From assembly GCA_015179025.1 (NCBI GenBank), contig WHUX01000548.1, positions 1 through 19,917 of the forward strand: a stretch of DNA of 19,917 nucleotides, read 5' to 3'. Shown in pieces: positions 1-10,685 of this stretch. Source of the stretch: Terfezia claveryi (taxonomy: Eukaryota; Ascomycota; Pezizomycetes; Pezizales; Pezizaceae). Within the stretch, counting starts at the first letter, position 1. Each line of letters starts with the position of its first letter. The notes beneath the pieces were generated by a model. That model did no database searches, was not told where the DNA came from, and worked only from the letters and a program-made list of their open reading frames with translations. Both the position numbers and the translations under genes were made by a program.

Positions 1-423
1 TGTTGGATGGTGATCCATGAGATCTGATATCTCACTGCGGTAGTCAAGAAGCTGGCTATTAGTCACACTGCGCCCTAGCTCCTGTAGGCGCAGTGCCTCT
101 AATGGTGATTTTCCAGCTTGTAATGCTACTGCTGCAGCAAGAGATGCCAGACCAGTGAATTGTCCCAGAATATGTTGTTGATCCTCACGTTCTAACGATC
201 GCGAAGTGGTTAGTGGGATTAGGTTGGTGGCATCACGTAACAGTGGATAAGCTCTTGCAATATTAATTGCTAAATCGTCACTAGTAGCCGAGGGAGTAAA
301 GACAATCATGCCTGCAGCGATTGAAGCAGATTCTATTCTGGTTAATATTGGAGCGGTGGGAATGCTCCAGGAGGCAAGTCTTGCAGTAATAGCGTGCTCC
401 CAGTCCTGTAAATTTCCAGTCCT

Positions 424-3345
424 CTCATACCGTGTGCCAAACTGGGCACCAAGGTTGTTAAACCATGATGGGCGGTTAAGGTGGTTTTCGGGTGTTGCTT
501 TAAGCGCAGCCTCTGTAAGATTAATAGCAGCTTCCAGGTCCTCCAAATTCCCAGATTGTTTATATCGGCTGCGTAAATGGCTGGCAAGGCTGTTCAACCA
601 TGTTGGTCGATCAGGGTGATCCTCTGATTGGACCTCCAAAGCTCTCTCTAAGTGATTGATGGCGCTCTCCAGGTCCTCGAAATTCCCAGTTCGTTCATAT
701 CGGCTGCTCAAAAAAATCCCAAGATTATTTAGTCGTCCTGGTCTATCAGGGTGATCCACTGGAGATGCCTCTACAGCAAGTCTGTGCGTACTTGATAGCA
801 GACTCTAGGGCCTGCAAATTCCCTTCCTTTCAAATTGACTGAAAAACTGGTTCCCAAGATTGGTTAAGTATACTGCACGATCATAGTCATCCTCTGATAC
901 CGCTGCCACTGTATACACAATACCAGTCTCCAAGTCCTGTAAATTCCCAGTTCTTTCATATCGACGGGTCAAATAATAACCAAGGTTGTTCAACTTTCCT
1001 GCTCGACTAGGATGACTCTCTGGTGTTGCCTTCACTGCTGTCTCTGTGTGATCGATAGCAGCTTCCAGGTCCTGCAAATTCCCACTTCGTTCATATCGGA
1101 TGCTCAAACAGTGCCCAAGAATATCTAACCGCTGTGGTCGATCCGGATGACCTTCTGGAGTTTGTTTCAGCCCTGTCTCGACGTAGTTGATAGCAGCCTG
1201 CAGGTATTCCAAATCACCCGTTCGTTCATATAGGCTACGCAAGTGCATCCAAGGCTGATTATCCATCCTGCTCGATCAGGATGACCCTCCGGTGTTATCT
1301 CCACTGCTTTCTCTGCGTGAGTGATAGCGGCCTCTAGATCCTAAATTCCCAGTGCGTTCATATCGGCGCGACAAATAAGAACCAAGGTTATTTGACAGTG
1401 CTGCTCGATCAGGGTGATCCTCTGGTGTTGTCTCCACTGCTTTCTCTGCGTGAGTGATAGCGGCAGCTAGGTTCTGCAAATTCCCAGTGCGTTCATATCG
1501 GCGCGACAAATAAGAACCAAGGTTATTTGACAGTGTTGCTCGATCAGGGTGATCCTCTGGTGTTACTGCTAATGCCTTCTCTCCATAATTTATGGCAGCC
1601 TCCAAGTCCTCCAAATTTCCACTTCGTTGGTATCGGCTGCTTAAACGGTTCCCGTAATTTTTCAATACACTTGGTCGATCAGGGTGGGCCTCTGGTGTTG
1701 CCTCCACAGCTCTCTTTGCGTAATTGATAGCGGTCTCCAGGTCCTGCAAATTCGCAGTTTGTTCAAATCGGTTGCCCATGTACCTACTAAGGTTACTCAA
1801 CAACGGTACAAGGTCCGGGTGATCCTCCGGTATCCCCTTCACTACTTTTTGTGCATGATTGATAGCGATTTCTAGATCCTGTAAATTTCCGGTTCGTTCA
1901 TATCGGCTGCTCAACGAGTTTGCAAGATTGTTGAACATTGCTGTGCGGCTGAGGTGATTCGCTGGTGTCGCCGCTATAGCGTCCTCTGAATACTTGATAG
2001 CTGCCTCCAAGTCCAGTAAATCTCCAGTCCTCTCATACCGCATGCGTAAACTGGTGCCTAGCCCATTCAACCATGATGCACGGTCGGGGTGACTTTCTGC
2101 TGCTGCCACTGCTGTCACTGCGTGATCGATAGCAGTTTGCAAGTCCAGCAAATTCCCAGTTCGTTCATACCGGCAGGTCAAACAGTTCCCAAGGTTATTT
2201 AACCGTCTTGCCCACTGGGGTGATCCCTTGGTGTTGCCTGTACCACTGCCTCTGCGGAAGTGATCGCTGCCTCCAGGTCCCGCAAATTTCTAGTTTGTTC
2301 ATATCGGCTGCTCAAAAAGTTCCCAAGGTTGTTTAACAGTCCTAGTCGATGTGGGTGACCCGCTGGTGTTGCCTCCACAGCTCTCTCTGCATGATTGATG
2401 GCAGTTTCCAGGTCTTTCAAGTCCCCCGTTCGTTCATATCGGCTGCCCAAATACATCCCAAGTTGGATTAACATTACTACCCGGTAATGATCCTCCTCCG
2501 GTGCTGCAACTACAGCTGCCTCTGTGTACTTGATAGCGGTCTCCAGGTCTTGCAAATTCCCAGTCAGGTTATAGAGGCGGTTCAAATGCCGATTAAGATT
2601 GTTCAGCAGTGCTGCTCGCATAGGGTGGCCCTCTGGTGTTGCCTTTACCGCTGACTCTGCGTAATGGACCGCTGCCTCCAGGTCATGTAAATCCCCACTT
2701 CGTTCATATAGGCTCCTCAAATGGGCGCCAAGATTGTTCAACCGTGCTGCCCGATCAGGCTGGTCATCTGGTGTTGTTGCTACAGCTTCTTTGCGTAGTT
2801 GATGGCAGCCTCCAGATCGTGCAGGTCTCTGGTGTGTTCATATCGGCTCCTCAAACAGTCCCCAAGATTGGTCAACACCACTACTCGGGAATGATGCTTC
2901 TCGGCTGTTGCTGCTACAGCTCCCTCTGCGTATTTGACGGCAGCCTCCAGGTCTTGCAGATTCCTGGTTCGTTCATATCGGCTACTCAAAAGGCTACTAA
3001 GATTGTTTAACATCATTCCTCGAACAGGGCGATCCTCTGGTGTTGCCTTCACTGCTGTCTCTGCGCAATCAATGGCAGCATCTAAATCCTGCAAATTCCC
3101 AGTCCGCTCATATCTGCTGTTCAAACGCTTCCCAAGTTTGTCAACATCACGGGTCTGGAACGATGTTCTGCCGGTATTGCCGCCATCGCTGCCTCTGAGT
3201 TCTTGATAGCAGCCTCCAGGTCCTGCAAATTCCCTGTTCGCTCATATAGGCTGCTCAGATGCATACTAAGGTCGTCCAACCATTTTGCTCGATTAGGATC
3301 ATCCTCGGTGTTGCCTCCAGTGTTTTCCTTAATCGCGTAACGGTG
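424..3345 (-). repeat. Tandem 135-bp TPR-coding units (about 22) in copy A
   Basis: The Y-E-R codon block (ttcatatcgg on the plus strand) recurs about every 135 bases, at roughly 3241, 3107, 2973, 2838, 2704, 2569, 2437, 2299, 2166, 2032, 1897, 1762, 1627, 1492, 1356, 1223, 1089, 955, 825, 693, 558 and 424. Each unit encodes a 45-residue helix-turn-helix pair ending NNLG..L..R. Units vary mostly at surface positions, as expected for a binding solenoid. Copy C has only about nine units, so unit number varies between paralogues. Confidence 0.85.
1294..1547 (-). repeat. Near-identical adjacent TPR units (135-bp offset)
   Basis: The DNA at about 1294-1412 is repeated with very few differences at about 1429-1547, an offset of exactly 135 bases. 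Both encode HAEKAVE.TPEDHPDRAALSNNLGSYLSRRYERTGNL. Other neighbouring units are far more diverged, so this pair looks like a recent unit duplication or gene conversion. One member also carries a two-base loss near 1345 (ctaaattccc where other units have ctgcaaattccc). Confidence 0.75.
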
Positions 3346-3439
3346 GCTTCCAAGTCCTCCATCTAGATTTGTACTTCTCAACAAACTATAAACAACAGGT
3401 CAGGCATATACAACACATTTAGGAAAACTATTTACATAG

Positions 3440-3960
3440 TACCTACCTGGCGAAACAAAATTTACGAGACTTCCCTCTGGCAGAAATTGTACAACAGGCG
3501 TGAGGCTCTAAATGCACATGACTTAAGTAGTTAGCTAGGTTAAACTTCAACTGGAAATACTTTTACCAATTGTATTCATACGTTTGCTGATTTATAATAA
3601 TGCACCGACACTAGCTAGAGCGCTGGGACGTAGACGCTGAATGATGATTATCGTATCTGAAAGGTGTAATAATTACTCACGTGTAGTATATTTGGGTGGT
3701 ACTTCTATGGGGGGTAGAATTGGTAGGAATGTGATCCCTGGACATGTCGATGGGACTTATTTTATATTGCTGTAGCAGCACCACTATTGAACTAGTTAAT
3801 AATACGTTGACTGAGCCTCTCGCATGCAAGTATTGACCTTTTTTTCTTATTTCTTTTATTTTCTTTTCTTTTTTGAAAAAGCAATAAAAAACGCAGCTTG
3901 CACCACCTGGGATGCAGAAATTTTCCTGCAGCAACCACCGTTATAAATTAATTAAGTACA
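3440..3960 (-). promoter_or_regulatory. Upstream region of copy A, shared with copy C, with CACGTG box
   Basis: This stretch lies 5' of the copy A start and has no gene. It shares blocks in the same order with the region upstream of copy C: CGACTTCCCTCT-like near 3468, a CTTTTACCA block near 3560, a CGTATCTG..GTGTAAT block near 3652, then CACGTG at 3678-3683, then GTGAT.CCTGG.CATG near 3730 and TTTTATAT near 3760. Retention of CACGTG (a bHLH or CBF1-type site) in both paralogues suggests a promoter element, but this is not proven. A T-rich run lies at 3840-3875. Confidence 0.45.
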
Positions 3961-5660
3961 CTACTTATTTTAGAAAGCAGGAAACGTCAGGAGGTCTGCA
4001 AAGGCGGAGAGACGAGGCTGATCTGATCTGTGTCAACAGTTGATATTGACAGCCGTTCGGGCCATCCACCAAGTGCCGATGTGCCGACCATTGATCAGAT
4101 GCGACTGTGGCAAGCAAAAAAAAAAGCAGAATAGGCAAATGAAAATATGTAATGTGTATTGTGGTTGGTACCTAGTGCGTGGGGGATATTCTGCAGCGCT
4201 AGCGCGCCATTACTTCCCCCCACACATTTAAATATGTATACAAAATATAAGAACATAACAGAATGTTCATCCATTCATCCCAATATCAATGCCAGGCTAC
4301 AACAAGTATGCCACTGAAATTGTATACTGATGTTGAACTGATCCTAATTTGTTGGAATTCAATAATGTTGGGTAAAGAAATCACCTTTATAACATTGGGG
4401 AAAATATGTTTGTTATCTTCACCTCTATTTTTTGGTTTCTGCCCCATTAGCTCTGATAATCGTAGGCTGGGGTATATGTACAACCGGTAGAACATCCGTT
4501 GGGAAAGTGATATTTGTGGTTGGAGGTTGTAGGTAGCTTCAAGTGGTGGCGCCGATGGCGAAGCGCATAGTAATCGTGCGAGCGACTGCCCAGTCTTCAT
4601 TATTTGACGGCTACATACAAACATATGCTACTGATTCTTGACAAAGTATATTTACGTTGCTTTGCTATCTTGACCGGCTCCGGGATCACCAGCCTAGTTA
4701 ATGACACACAATAACCAACAAAATGATTTCAGTTCCACCTTGGTGGTGCTTGTAAAACGGTCTGGCAACCGGAGGTGATTAGGATGCCTGATGTTTTGTA
4801 ACTTCTCTTATAGTGACTGGGCCGCCGAGGCTACGTTCCATAACCTCCTTCTCAGGTCCTTTTAAGGGACCAATCTATACTCTCCATGCCCTCCGTCAGT
4901 ACTGTCTTAGCGGGGATGTGTCTACCGCTCGACTTCCTCTCCAGTATCTTCCAAATCCCAACTGCCTCCCGCTTCTCAGTTTCCTTCTTCACCTCCACTT
5001 AATTATTTGTAATTCGGACAGGGGGTTGCACTGTGTACCCTTGTGCCTTATTTTCCTGTCTCGAGCGAATCTCTCCAACCACGCAACCTACCCAGGGTTT
5101 CTGTAATTGTTAGGAGTGGCAATTGCCCCGGTTCTGTGTCTTATCTAAGTGGGAGCATTTGATACGGTAGGGTTGGTGTGCGCTAGCTGGAGACCTTACC
5201 TTTGGCATTGTAGCTTACCGTTGATTTAGGTTGCGGAACCCGAAAAGATCAAGTACAGGGATACTGAATACTGGATCCTCGGGGGTCGGGATTGTGGAGT
5301 TTTCAGTGTGATCCGTCACGGCGGGTTACCCTAAGCTTGGAGGTATTAGTACCTTCGGGACCGCGACGAACCAGGTCTAGAGCCTGTAGAACCTATAAAA
5401 ACAAGTATAACCTGTCGCCTCTATAGGAGCAGCTTATAGTGTATATATGGAGTATCTATGCAGGAAAATGAGATAGAAAGTTTACGCAAAAGAATGAAAG
5501 TGGTATGAATTATACTCATGAAAGCAACCGCAGTGACTTTCTCCTCCACCTCCACACCTAAGATCCACCCACAAAAACACTTCAGGTAAACTACTCAGAT
5601 CCCCTTCATGCCAGCAATTATGTTATCATACATAACTTTGGTAAATAAGAATACTTTTTT
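3961..5660. other. No recognisable gene; AT-rich intergenic DNA
   Basis: Only short open frames without recognisable motifs occur here, such as 4286-4624 minus and 4813-5106 plus, and none resembles a known domain. A short inverted repeat (GTGGGGGA.. / ..TCCCCCCAC) flanks a GCGCTAGCGC palindrome at about 4177-4228. Around 5340-5440 a TATAAAA motif follows a CTTCGGGACC block that recurs in diverged form near 8680. The last 60 bases before 5669 resemble the DNA just downstream of the copy C stop, so they are the 3' flank of copy B. Confidence 0.5.
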
Positions 5661-6622
5661 TTTACCTGCTAAGCCCCAAAGTGAATGAATGGTGCCAAGT
5701 AATTTGGTTGGGCGGGTTTCTGTTTCATCAATCCCAGAAGAGCATGGCGGTAGAATACTGCCACATTATCTGTCCTGCTGAGCGTGGAATAGAACTCTGC
5801 GGCCATCTTGTGGCAAGCCTCATCTTCTTTCTGCCACAATATTGGAAAATCCCGCGATATGAAAGGAGCTCACGATATGAGTCACTTCATCAATTAACGT
5901 AGTACTGTTGAACGGTATTGCAAGCCGAGAGACCTGGTAATCTTAGCGCAGCAATGTCTTTCACACGGAGCTTGTCAACGTCGTCAATGCCCTTGAGAAG
6001 CATAAGATGACCCTCGGCAGGATTGCTTGAAGATAACACCATGGCACGCAAAGTGAGCAATTCTGTAACCTGGAAGTGCTTGAAGAATGCTTTTAGCAGT
6101 TGGCTGTTCAAATGTTTCGACTGTACTGAAATTCCGCAGGCTCTGTTTGATGTTATCTGCCTCTTGCGTTACACCGCTTAAAGGAGCAGCCCCTGGCATT
6201 GTGGGCATTGTGACGATTAGCATAGATGTGTTCTGTTGATATTGTTGCCGAGATCGTGAATACTGCAGTGCCCTACCTAATAGTGGATGTATATGATGGA
6301 AGGCAATACTGAAGGGTTGTCATCATAATCTTAATGGTCCTTTTTGTGGTTTTGCGGCCGTAGGAATTGGTGCGTGAGCTAGTAGACCTACTCCTATCCA
6401 CAAGATTTGAGGCAAAGGGTCAACTGCCTTCGGGTAAAAGCCTAGGTAGCTCGCGTAGTGCAGGTTGTACGGCAGCTTTCCATCCCAGCATTCCTCTCTT
6501 GACGTCATTGTCACCATCCCTTGTACCAAGGTGCTTAGCAATTAAGGCGTCAGAAAGTTGGGGCAAAAGAATGCTTGTGGCTTGTTCTGCTGTTAGGATT
6601 ATTGCATCGCTGCGAAGCTCTG

Positions 6623-7617
6623 TACAGAGATCTCTCGTTACAAGCATATCAGCTATAAGCATATATTGGTTACAAGCATACCTTCGGTAGTCCCACATAG
6701 GAAATAAGCATATTTCCGTTACTAGAATATTCTTATTTTTTTTGCTTAGTCACCATACATATTCTTGTAACAAGAGAAGCGCCTCGCCATATTGGGATGT
6801 TTATCGATAAGAAATAACCCTACACGAGCTCACAAAGCAAGAATCTATAGTAACATACTAAGAAGAGAAGCTCAAATGCCTAATTCATGAATCTCTCGAG
6901 ATTGTCGAAGATCCAATCTCTGATATTGAAGATGCAATTCTGGCAACCTATCTTCCAAGCGCAGTCAATGAAACCGAAACTGAGCCACTTCACCTCCTCC
7001 GGTAAGTTCAAAAGCAGCGGAGACAGACCTCAGGTCGTACTATGGGACATCCCCATCAATTAGATATCGACTTATCTGCTGATTCCGACCCGCAAAACTC
7101 TACATCACAAACACCATACCTGAGAGATTCTTCATCAAGAACCCTGGATACTTGGCAGAGGCGCCGCACCCTGCAATGGGCCATTTCACGGGGATACCAG
7201 GGACAGATAGACAGTATACCCAAAAAGGTTATTAGCCTACATTGAAGGGTTGCTCCTCTTCTCTCTTCAAGCTGTCACACCGAACATCACTGAGCTGCAA
7301 GATGTCCTCAAGTGGGAGAAAAGACAGATTGAAACTCTTGAGGTTCAGCGCAGAAGTTATCATGTTCAATGCAGGATTACTGACTTTGTGCCGGGTCCAG
7401 CCTCCTCCTCCTAATATCCATTCCACTCATTTAACTGTCTTTTTTTGAATATTATCAGTACTCCTTGTTATTCGGATGTCTGTTAGTTATTATCCCATTT
7501 TGTAGCCTTTCCTTGCTCTCTCTAATGTATTTCCGTTTCTCTAGATATAAGAATATATTGGTTACAAGCATACTTCAACTGGTCCGGAGCGTATGCTTGT
7601 AACGAGAGATCTCTGTA
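6623..7617. mobile_element. Tc1/mariner-like element, 991 bp, inserted in copy B
   Basis: The two ends are inverted repeats of 24 bases. The left end reads inward from 6625 (CAGAGATCTCTCGTTACAAG...) and the right end inward from 7615 is identical. Both are flanked by TA (6623-6624 and 7616-7617), the Tc1/mariner/pogo target duplication. Removing the element and one TA gives GAAGCTCTGTAGCATTTA, which aligns base for base with the uninterrupted copy C site GAAGGTTTGTGGCATTTA near 15560-15575. The motif GTTACAAGCATA recurs inside the left end (about 6670) and the right end (about 7560). At 991 bp it is shorter than an autonomous element (usually 1.3 kb or more), so it is probably non-autonomous or internally deleted. 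Confidence 0.85.
6846..7410 (+). pseudogene. Possible protein remnant inside the Tc1/mariner-like element
   Basis: Between the inverted repeats the plus strand holds protein-like stretches in more than one frame. One from about 6890 contains ESLEIVEDPISDIEDAILATY, then an open stretch from the ATG at 7042 (67 codons), then, in another frame, YIEGLLLFSLQ..VLKWEKRQIETLEVQ ending at a stop near 7410. The last segment looks like a charged helix or coiled coil, as found near the C-terminus of some pogo-family transposases. No DDE/D catalytic motif could be identified, so assignment to a transposase rests on position only. Confidence 0.3.
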
Positions 7618-8490
7618 GCATTTAACACGACAATTGGTCCTTCTTGTGCTGCTGATAAGAAATACTTCCTCGGATTCTGCACGCAAGAAAGTTTTTCTGC
7701 CGGATCTGCTGGAATATATCATCGAGATCTTTTGCGACCTTATTCCGTCTGCGAATTGCATCCTGTTGTATTTGAAGCTTTTTGTCCATTGGAGTATGTA
7801 AGGAGGACAGTAGGGAAGGGAAAGGTGAGTCCAGTTCCTGTCGCATGCAGAGCATCAAAGTCTTGGGCTAACCGTGGATGCAGATTCACTAGATCCGATA
7901 TATCACTGCGGTAGTCAAGAAGCTGGCTATTTGTAACGCTGCGACCTAGCTCCTGCAGGCGCAATGCCTCCATTGGTGAGTGCCCGGCTTGCAAGAATAC
8001 TTCTGTAGCGAGAGATGCCAGGCCAGTGAGGTTTTCTAGTACATGTTGTTGATCTTCACGCTCTAATGATCGCAATTTGCCTAAAGGGATTACCTAGGTG
8101 AGTGACATCACGTATGAGCGAGCAAGCTGTTGCCACATCTCTGCACTTGTAACTGAGGAGCTAAATGCCAACGCTTGTGCTGCAAAGAAGGCTCCTCGCA
8201 TCCGGATCGATATTGGAGCCGCCGCAATACTCCAAGCGTCAATCCAGGCAGAAATAGCGAACCCGACATCCTGCAAATTCCCAGTGCATTTATATCGGCT
8301 GCTCAAATAGCTAGCAAGATTGTTCAACCATCTTGAGCGGTCAGGGTGGTCTTCTGGTGTTGTCTTCACTGCTGCGTCTGCATGAATGATAGCGGCCTCC
8401 AGATCCTCCGTTAGGTTGTATCGACTGCTGAAATGGCTACCAAGATTGTCTAATATTCCTGCCCGCTTTGGGTGATCATCTGATATCTTC

Positions 8491-10116
8491 CTCCTCCGGC
8501 TAGCAGAGGAAATCAGCTTGCATTAATGGAGGCAACTGGTCTGTGGAACATTCATCTTTTTGAAGCCTAGGTTGCAATGAAGGACCCTATCCACGCACGA
8601 CAGTCTAGAGTGGGGGTTACTACTAGTCTAGAGGCAAAACCGGTTGTCGGCATAGGTCAAACCTTTTAAGGGGAGACTTCGGGACCCCGTCATAACCTTA
8701 GGTCGATCGCGGGTATAGAACTATTTAAAAAAAAAAACCACAATGTCGCATAGCTCTAACTAACACCTCTCGGAGTATGTGCTAGAGGACGAAAAGATTT
8801 CGCTTGGCATGAGAGCACTCCCACTCCAGGGCGTCAACTCACACGGTGAGGCAGGTTTGAGAATTGATTAATAGAACCAGACCCCAGTGGATGTGAGAAC
8901 CACAGATCTAGAATTACCACAAGTTGCTATTCCCCGTCTCCAAAGTATCAATATCTCATTCCCAGGTGGTGAGGAATTGAGTTAGCCGGCAAAGCTAATA
9001 GGAGAGAGTCTCACCAGGCATAAAACTACCAGCATCACAAAATGGAGAACCTATTCCGCTGGCATAACTAACCTTCTACTGTGACTCAACGTATAAGGCA
9101 GCGATTGGCCCAGATCAGACGGCTAACGGGAAGGTAATTCGCGCAACTCGTTTGTCAACATATACCGGGAAATTAAGGCATACCTCCGGTATCTATGTTT
9201 GAGGGCTATGAAAGGGCGGTGGAAAGGGGATTTGAATGAATATGAGCTGCACAGTAATGCACTCTATTCTATTACTGGCAAAGGCAGCAATGGAAAATGA
9301 GTGGTTTTAGGGTTAAACAATAATAGTGCCCAATGGCCTAGATTCCCAGTCGGCTCCGAATATACAGTATATACAGTACAATACTCCCATTTAGCTGATC
9401 TCGGTGGATAGGGTAAACATTTTTTCGATATCAAGCAATGACAAGTCGTAAGTACATGCTTAGACATCGGAAAATTGTGCACAAATGCTACTGCTCAATC
9501 ATTCGACCCCTGTTACTCTATTCTTGACAATAGCTGGTTTAGGTATCTCTTATGCGTGTGGAGCCGATATCAACATGGAGAGCAGAGTCGGTAGGCGGTT
9601 AAAAAGTTCGGAGCAGGCGCTAAGAAATAGAGCTGACCACCAGATGTGGTCTTGTTTTTCTTCATTGGCCACCATTTGGTCATACTTAGAAGCTCCGGTG
9701 TCAAGGTTTTCTTGCAGCCATCCTCTTTGCAGTTAAAGTTGCTGTACATTTAGCATATTTTCATTGTATGATATTAGATCGTTGCAAGCCAGAAGTGCAT
9801 TGGTTGATCCAAATGTCATGACCGCATACCCAAAGACCAAGGATCTAAAATAGCTCTTGATCAGGGACTAGTCGGTTTATGCTGTTAGGATGAATACATA
9901 GTTAAAGGTCTGAATTATGACACTCACAATTGGAAATAACTTCTACTCATAGACGACCCACTACTAGGTCTCTAGAAGGCACCTAGTTACCCATGCCTCA
10001 ATATACCTTCCCTGGTCTTAGTCCTGAAATTGCGCAAGACTAGCCTTAACATATAAGTATGTACTCCAGTCAGTCGACCACTAATCATCAGGCAGAACCT
10101 TAGGTATATGAATGTG
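8491..10116. other. No recognisable gene; probable degraded repeat DNA
   Basis: The sequence has no long open frame. The 72-codon minus frame at 9264-9482 and the 83-codon plus frame at 9485-9736 show no known motif. An A-run lies near 8726. A block at about 8670-8760 (CTTCGGGACC, AACC, AGGTC, TATAGAAC, ATGTCGC) resembles one at about 5345-5440, so the two may be remnants of one dispersed repeat flanking copy B, possibly solo LTRs. No terminal repeats or target duplications could be confirmed. Confidence 0.4.
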
Positions 10117-10685
10117 TCATGATATACAAGCACCAGCAGCTGTTCCTACGAACTTCACCCACTCTCCGGCAATACAGGATAAGGATACATGCTTCCCTGT
10201 TTCCGGACCCAACTCACAAAACCTGCAGTCCGAGTAAACCGTAGATCCAGGACATGTCTCTACACTTGCAGTTTTCCCTTTCCGGTCCTGCACTGTGTAT
10301 AATTTACACGAGCCTTCCTGTTCCACTTTCGAACCCTTCCCATTCCCGTTCCCACTATCATCCGGCTCGCCTCCCTCTTTTTATTCCAGGCTTGCCTGAC
10401 ACAACCACCGTAATCACCCCCCTTAGCTCCCTGCCTGGCCAGCCTGTCGGCTCCCTCATTGCCGTAGATTCCAACATGAGCTTTAACCCAGCCGAACATG
10501 TCTGCCTCTTCTCCTAATCGCTCCTACATGTCCTGATCTCATCGACTACTCACTCCAGGTCCTTCTGTCCCCTTCAATATCCACTGCAAACCGCCCTGCG
10601 GTACTCTTTTTGCTTCCAGCTTGCTCCCATCTGCGTAGAAAATTTGGCAGCGATCCGCTGCCTCATTGATTCCCAGACCCCACTC
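10117..10685 (-). pseudogene. LINE-type RNase H domain relic
   Basis: On the minus strand, starting near 10685, the frame reads IFYADGSKLEA (the first RNase H acidic motif). After about 45 codons with two stops it continues into MFGWVKAHVGIYGNEGADRLARQGAK (10499 onward), the H..G..GNE.AD motif of retrotransposon RNase H. A frameshift near 10260 leads to a Cys/His-rich tail, DCRFCELGPETGKHVSLSC, like the CxxC..H....C tail after RNase H in fungal Tad-type non-LTR elements. The gap between the two RNase H motifs is much shorter than in a complete domain, so there is an internal deletion as well as stops. No reverse transcriptase motif was recognised upstream (10690-11083). This is a dead fragment of a retroelement. 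Confidence 0.7.

Larger units (their letters stand above)
1..3362 (-). pseudogene. TPR-CHAT protein, copy A, frameshifted, continues past the left edge
   Basis: The reading starts at the ATG at 3362 (MEDLEATVTRL...), which has an in-frame TAG immediately upstream. About 22 units of roughly 45 residues follow, with the core RYERTGNLQDLEAAI and a loop ATPEDHPDRA.WLNNLG, typical of fungal TPR arrays. From about 800 to position 1 one frame is open with no stop: the last TPR units, then a SWSIPTAP linker and the helical block SRSLEREDQQHI..TGLASLA..ALRLQELGRSVTN that precedes the CHAT domain in copy C. The catalytic His and Cys lie outside the window. The frame is broken near 3305, 3139, 2790, 2218, 1345 (two bases lost), 1248, 825 and 795, so no continuous protein is possible as written. 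Family knowledge: TPR-CHAT proteins are cysteine peptidases whose TPR arm binds a partner or trigger; that role here is inferred. It could instead be a working gene damaged by assembly indels. Confidence 0.85.
5669..8490 (-). pseudogene. TPR-CHAT relic, copy B, 5'-truncated and split by a transposon
   Basis: Nucleotide and protein similarity to copy C runs from the stop position (TAG at 5669, where copy C has TAA at 14583) through the CHAT core to the last TPR units near 8490. Recognisable pieces, in coding order: TPR unit and SWIxAW linker (8369-8094), the SLEREDQQHVLENLTGLASLA helical block (8075-7740), the QLLDYRSDISDL segment, the start of the CHAT fold (7760-7622), a transposon insertion, then SDAIILTAEQATSI (6620-6420), AHFACHG (about 6040) and LSACNT (about 5920). 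The catalytic His and Cys codons survive, but the frame changes many times and parts are lost, including the LRLAY strand just before the Cys. Upstream TPR units and the promoter are missing: similarity stops abruptly near 8490. It cannot make a working peptidase. Confidence 0.85.

Noticed and set aside
308..3206. Plus-strand open frames of 60-124 codons within 308-3206
   Set aside because: They are antisense shadows of the TPR units: they recur with the 135-base period and have no domain of their own.
424..3345. Regularly spaced repeats suggesting a CRISPR-like or minisatellite array
   Set aside because: The period is a multiple of three, every unit translates as a TPR helix pair, and there is no repeat/spacer contrast. 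It is coding repetition.
4286..4624. A 112-codon minus frame as a gene
   Set aside because: No recognisable domain, no shared copy, and composition like the surrounding intergenic DNA.
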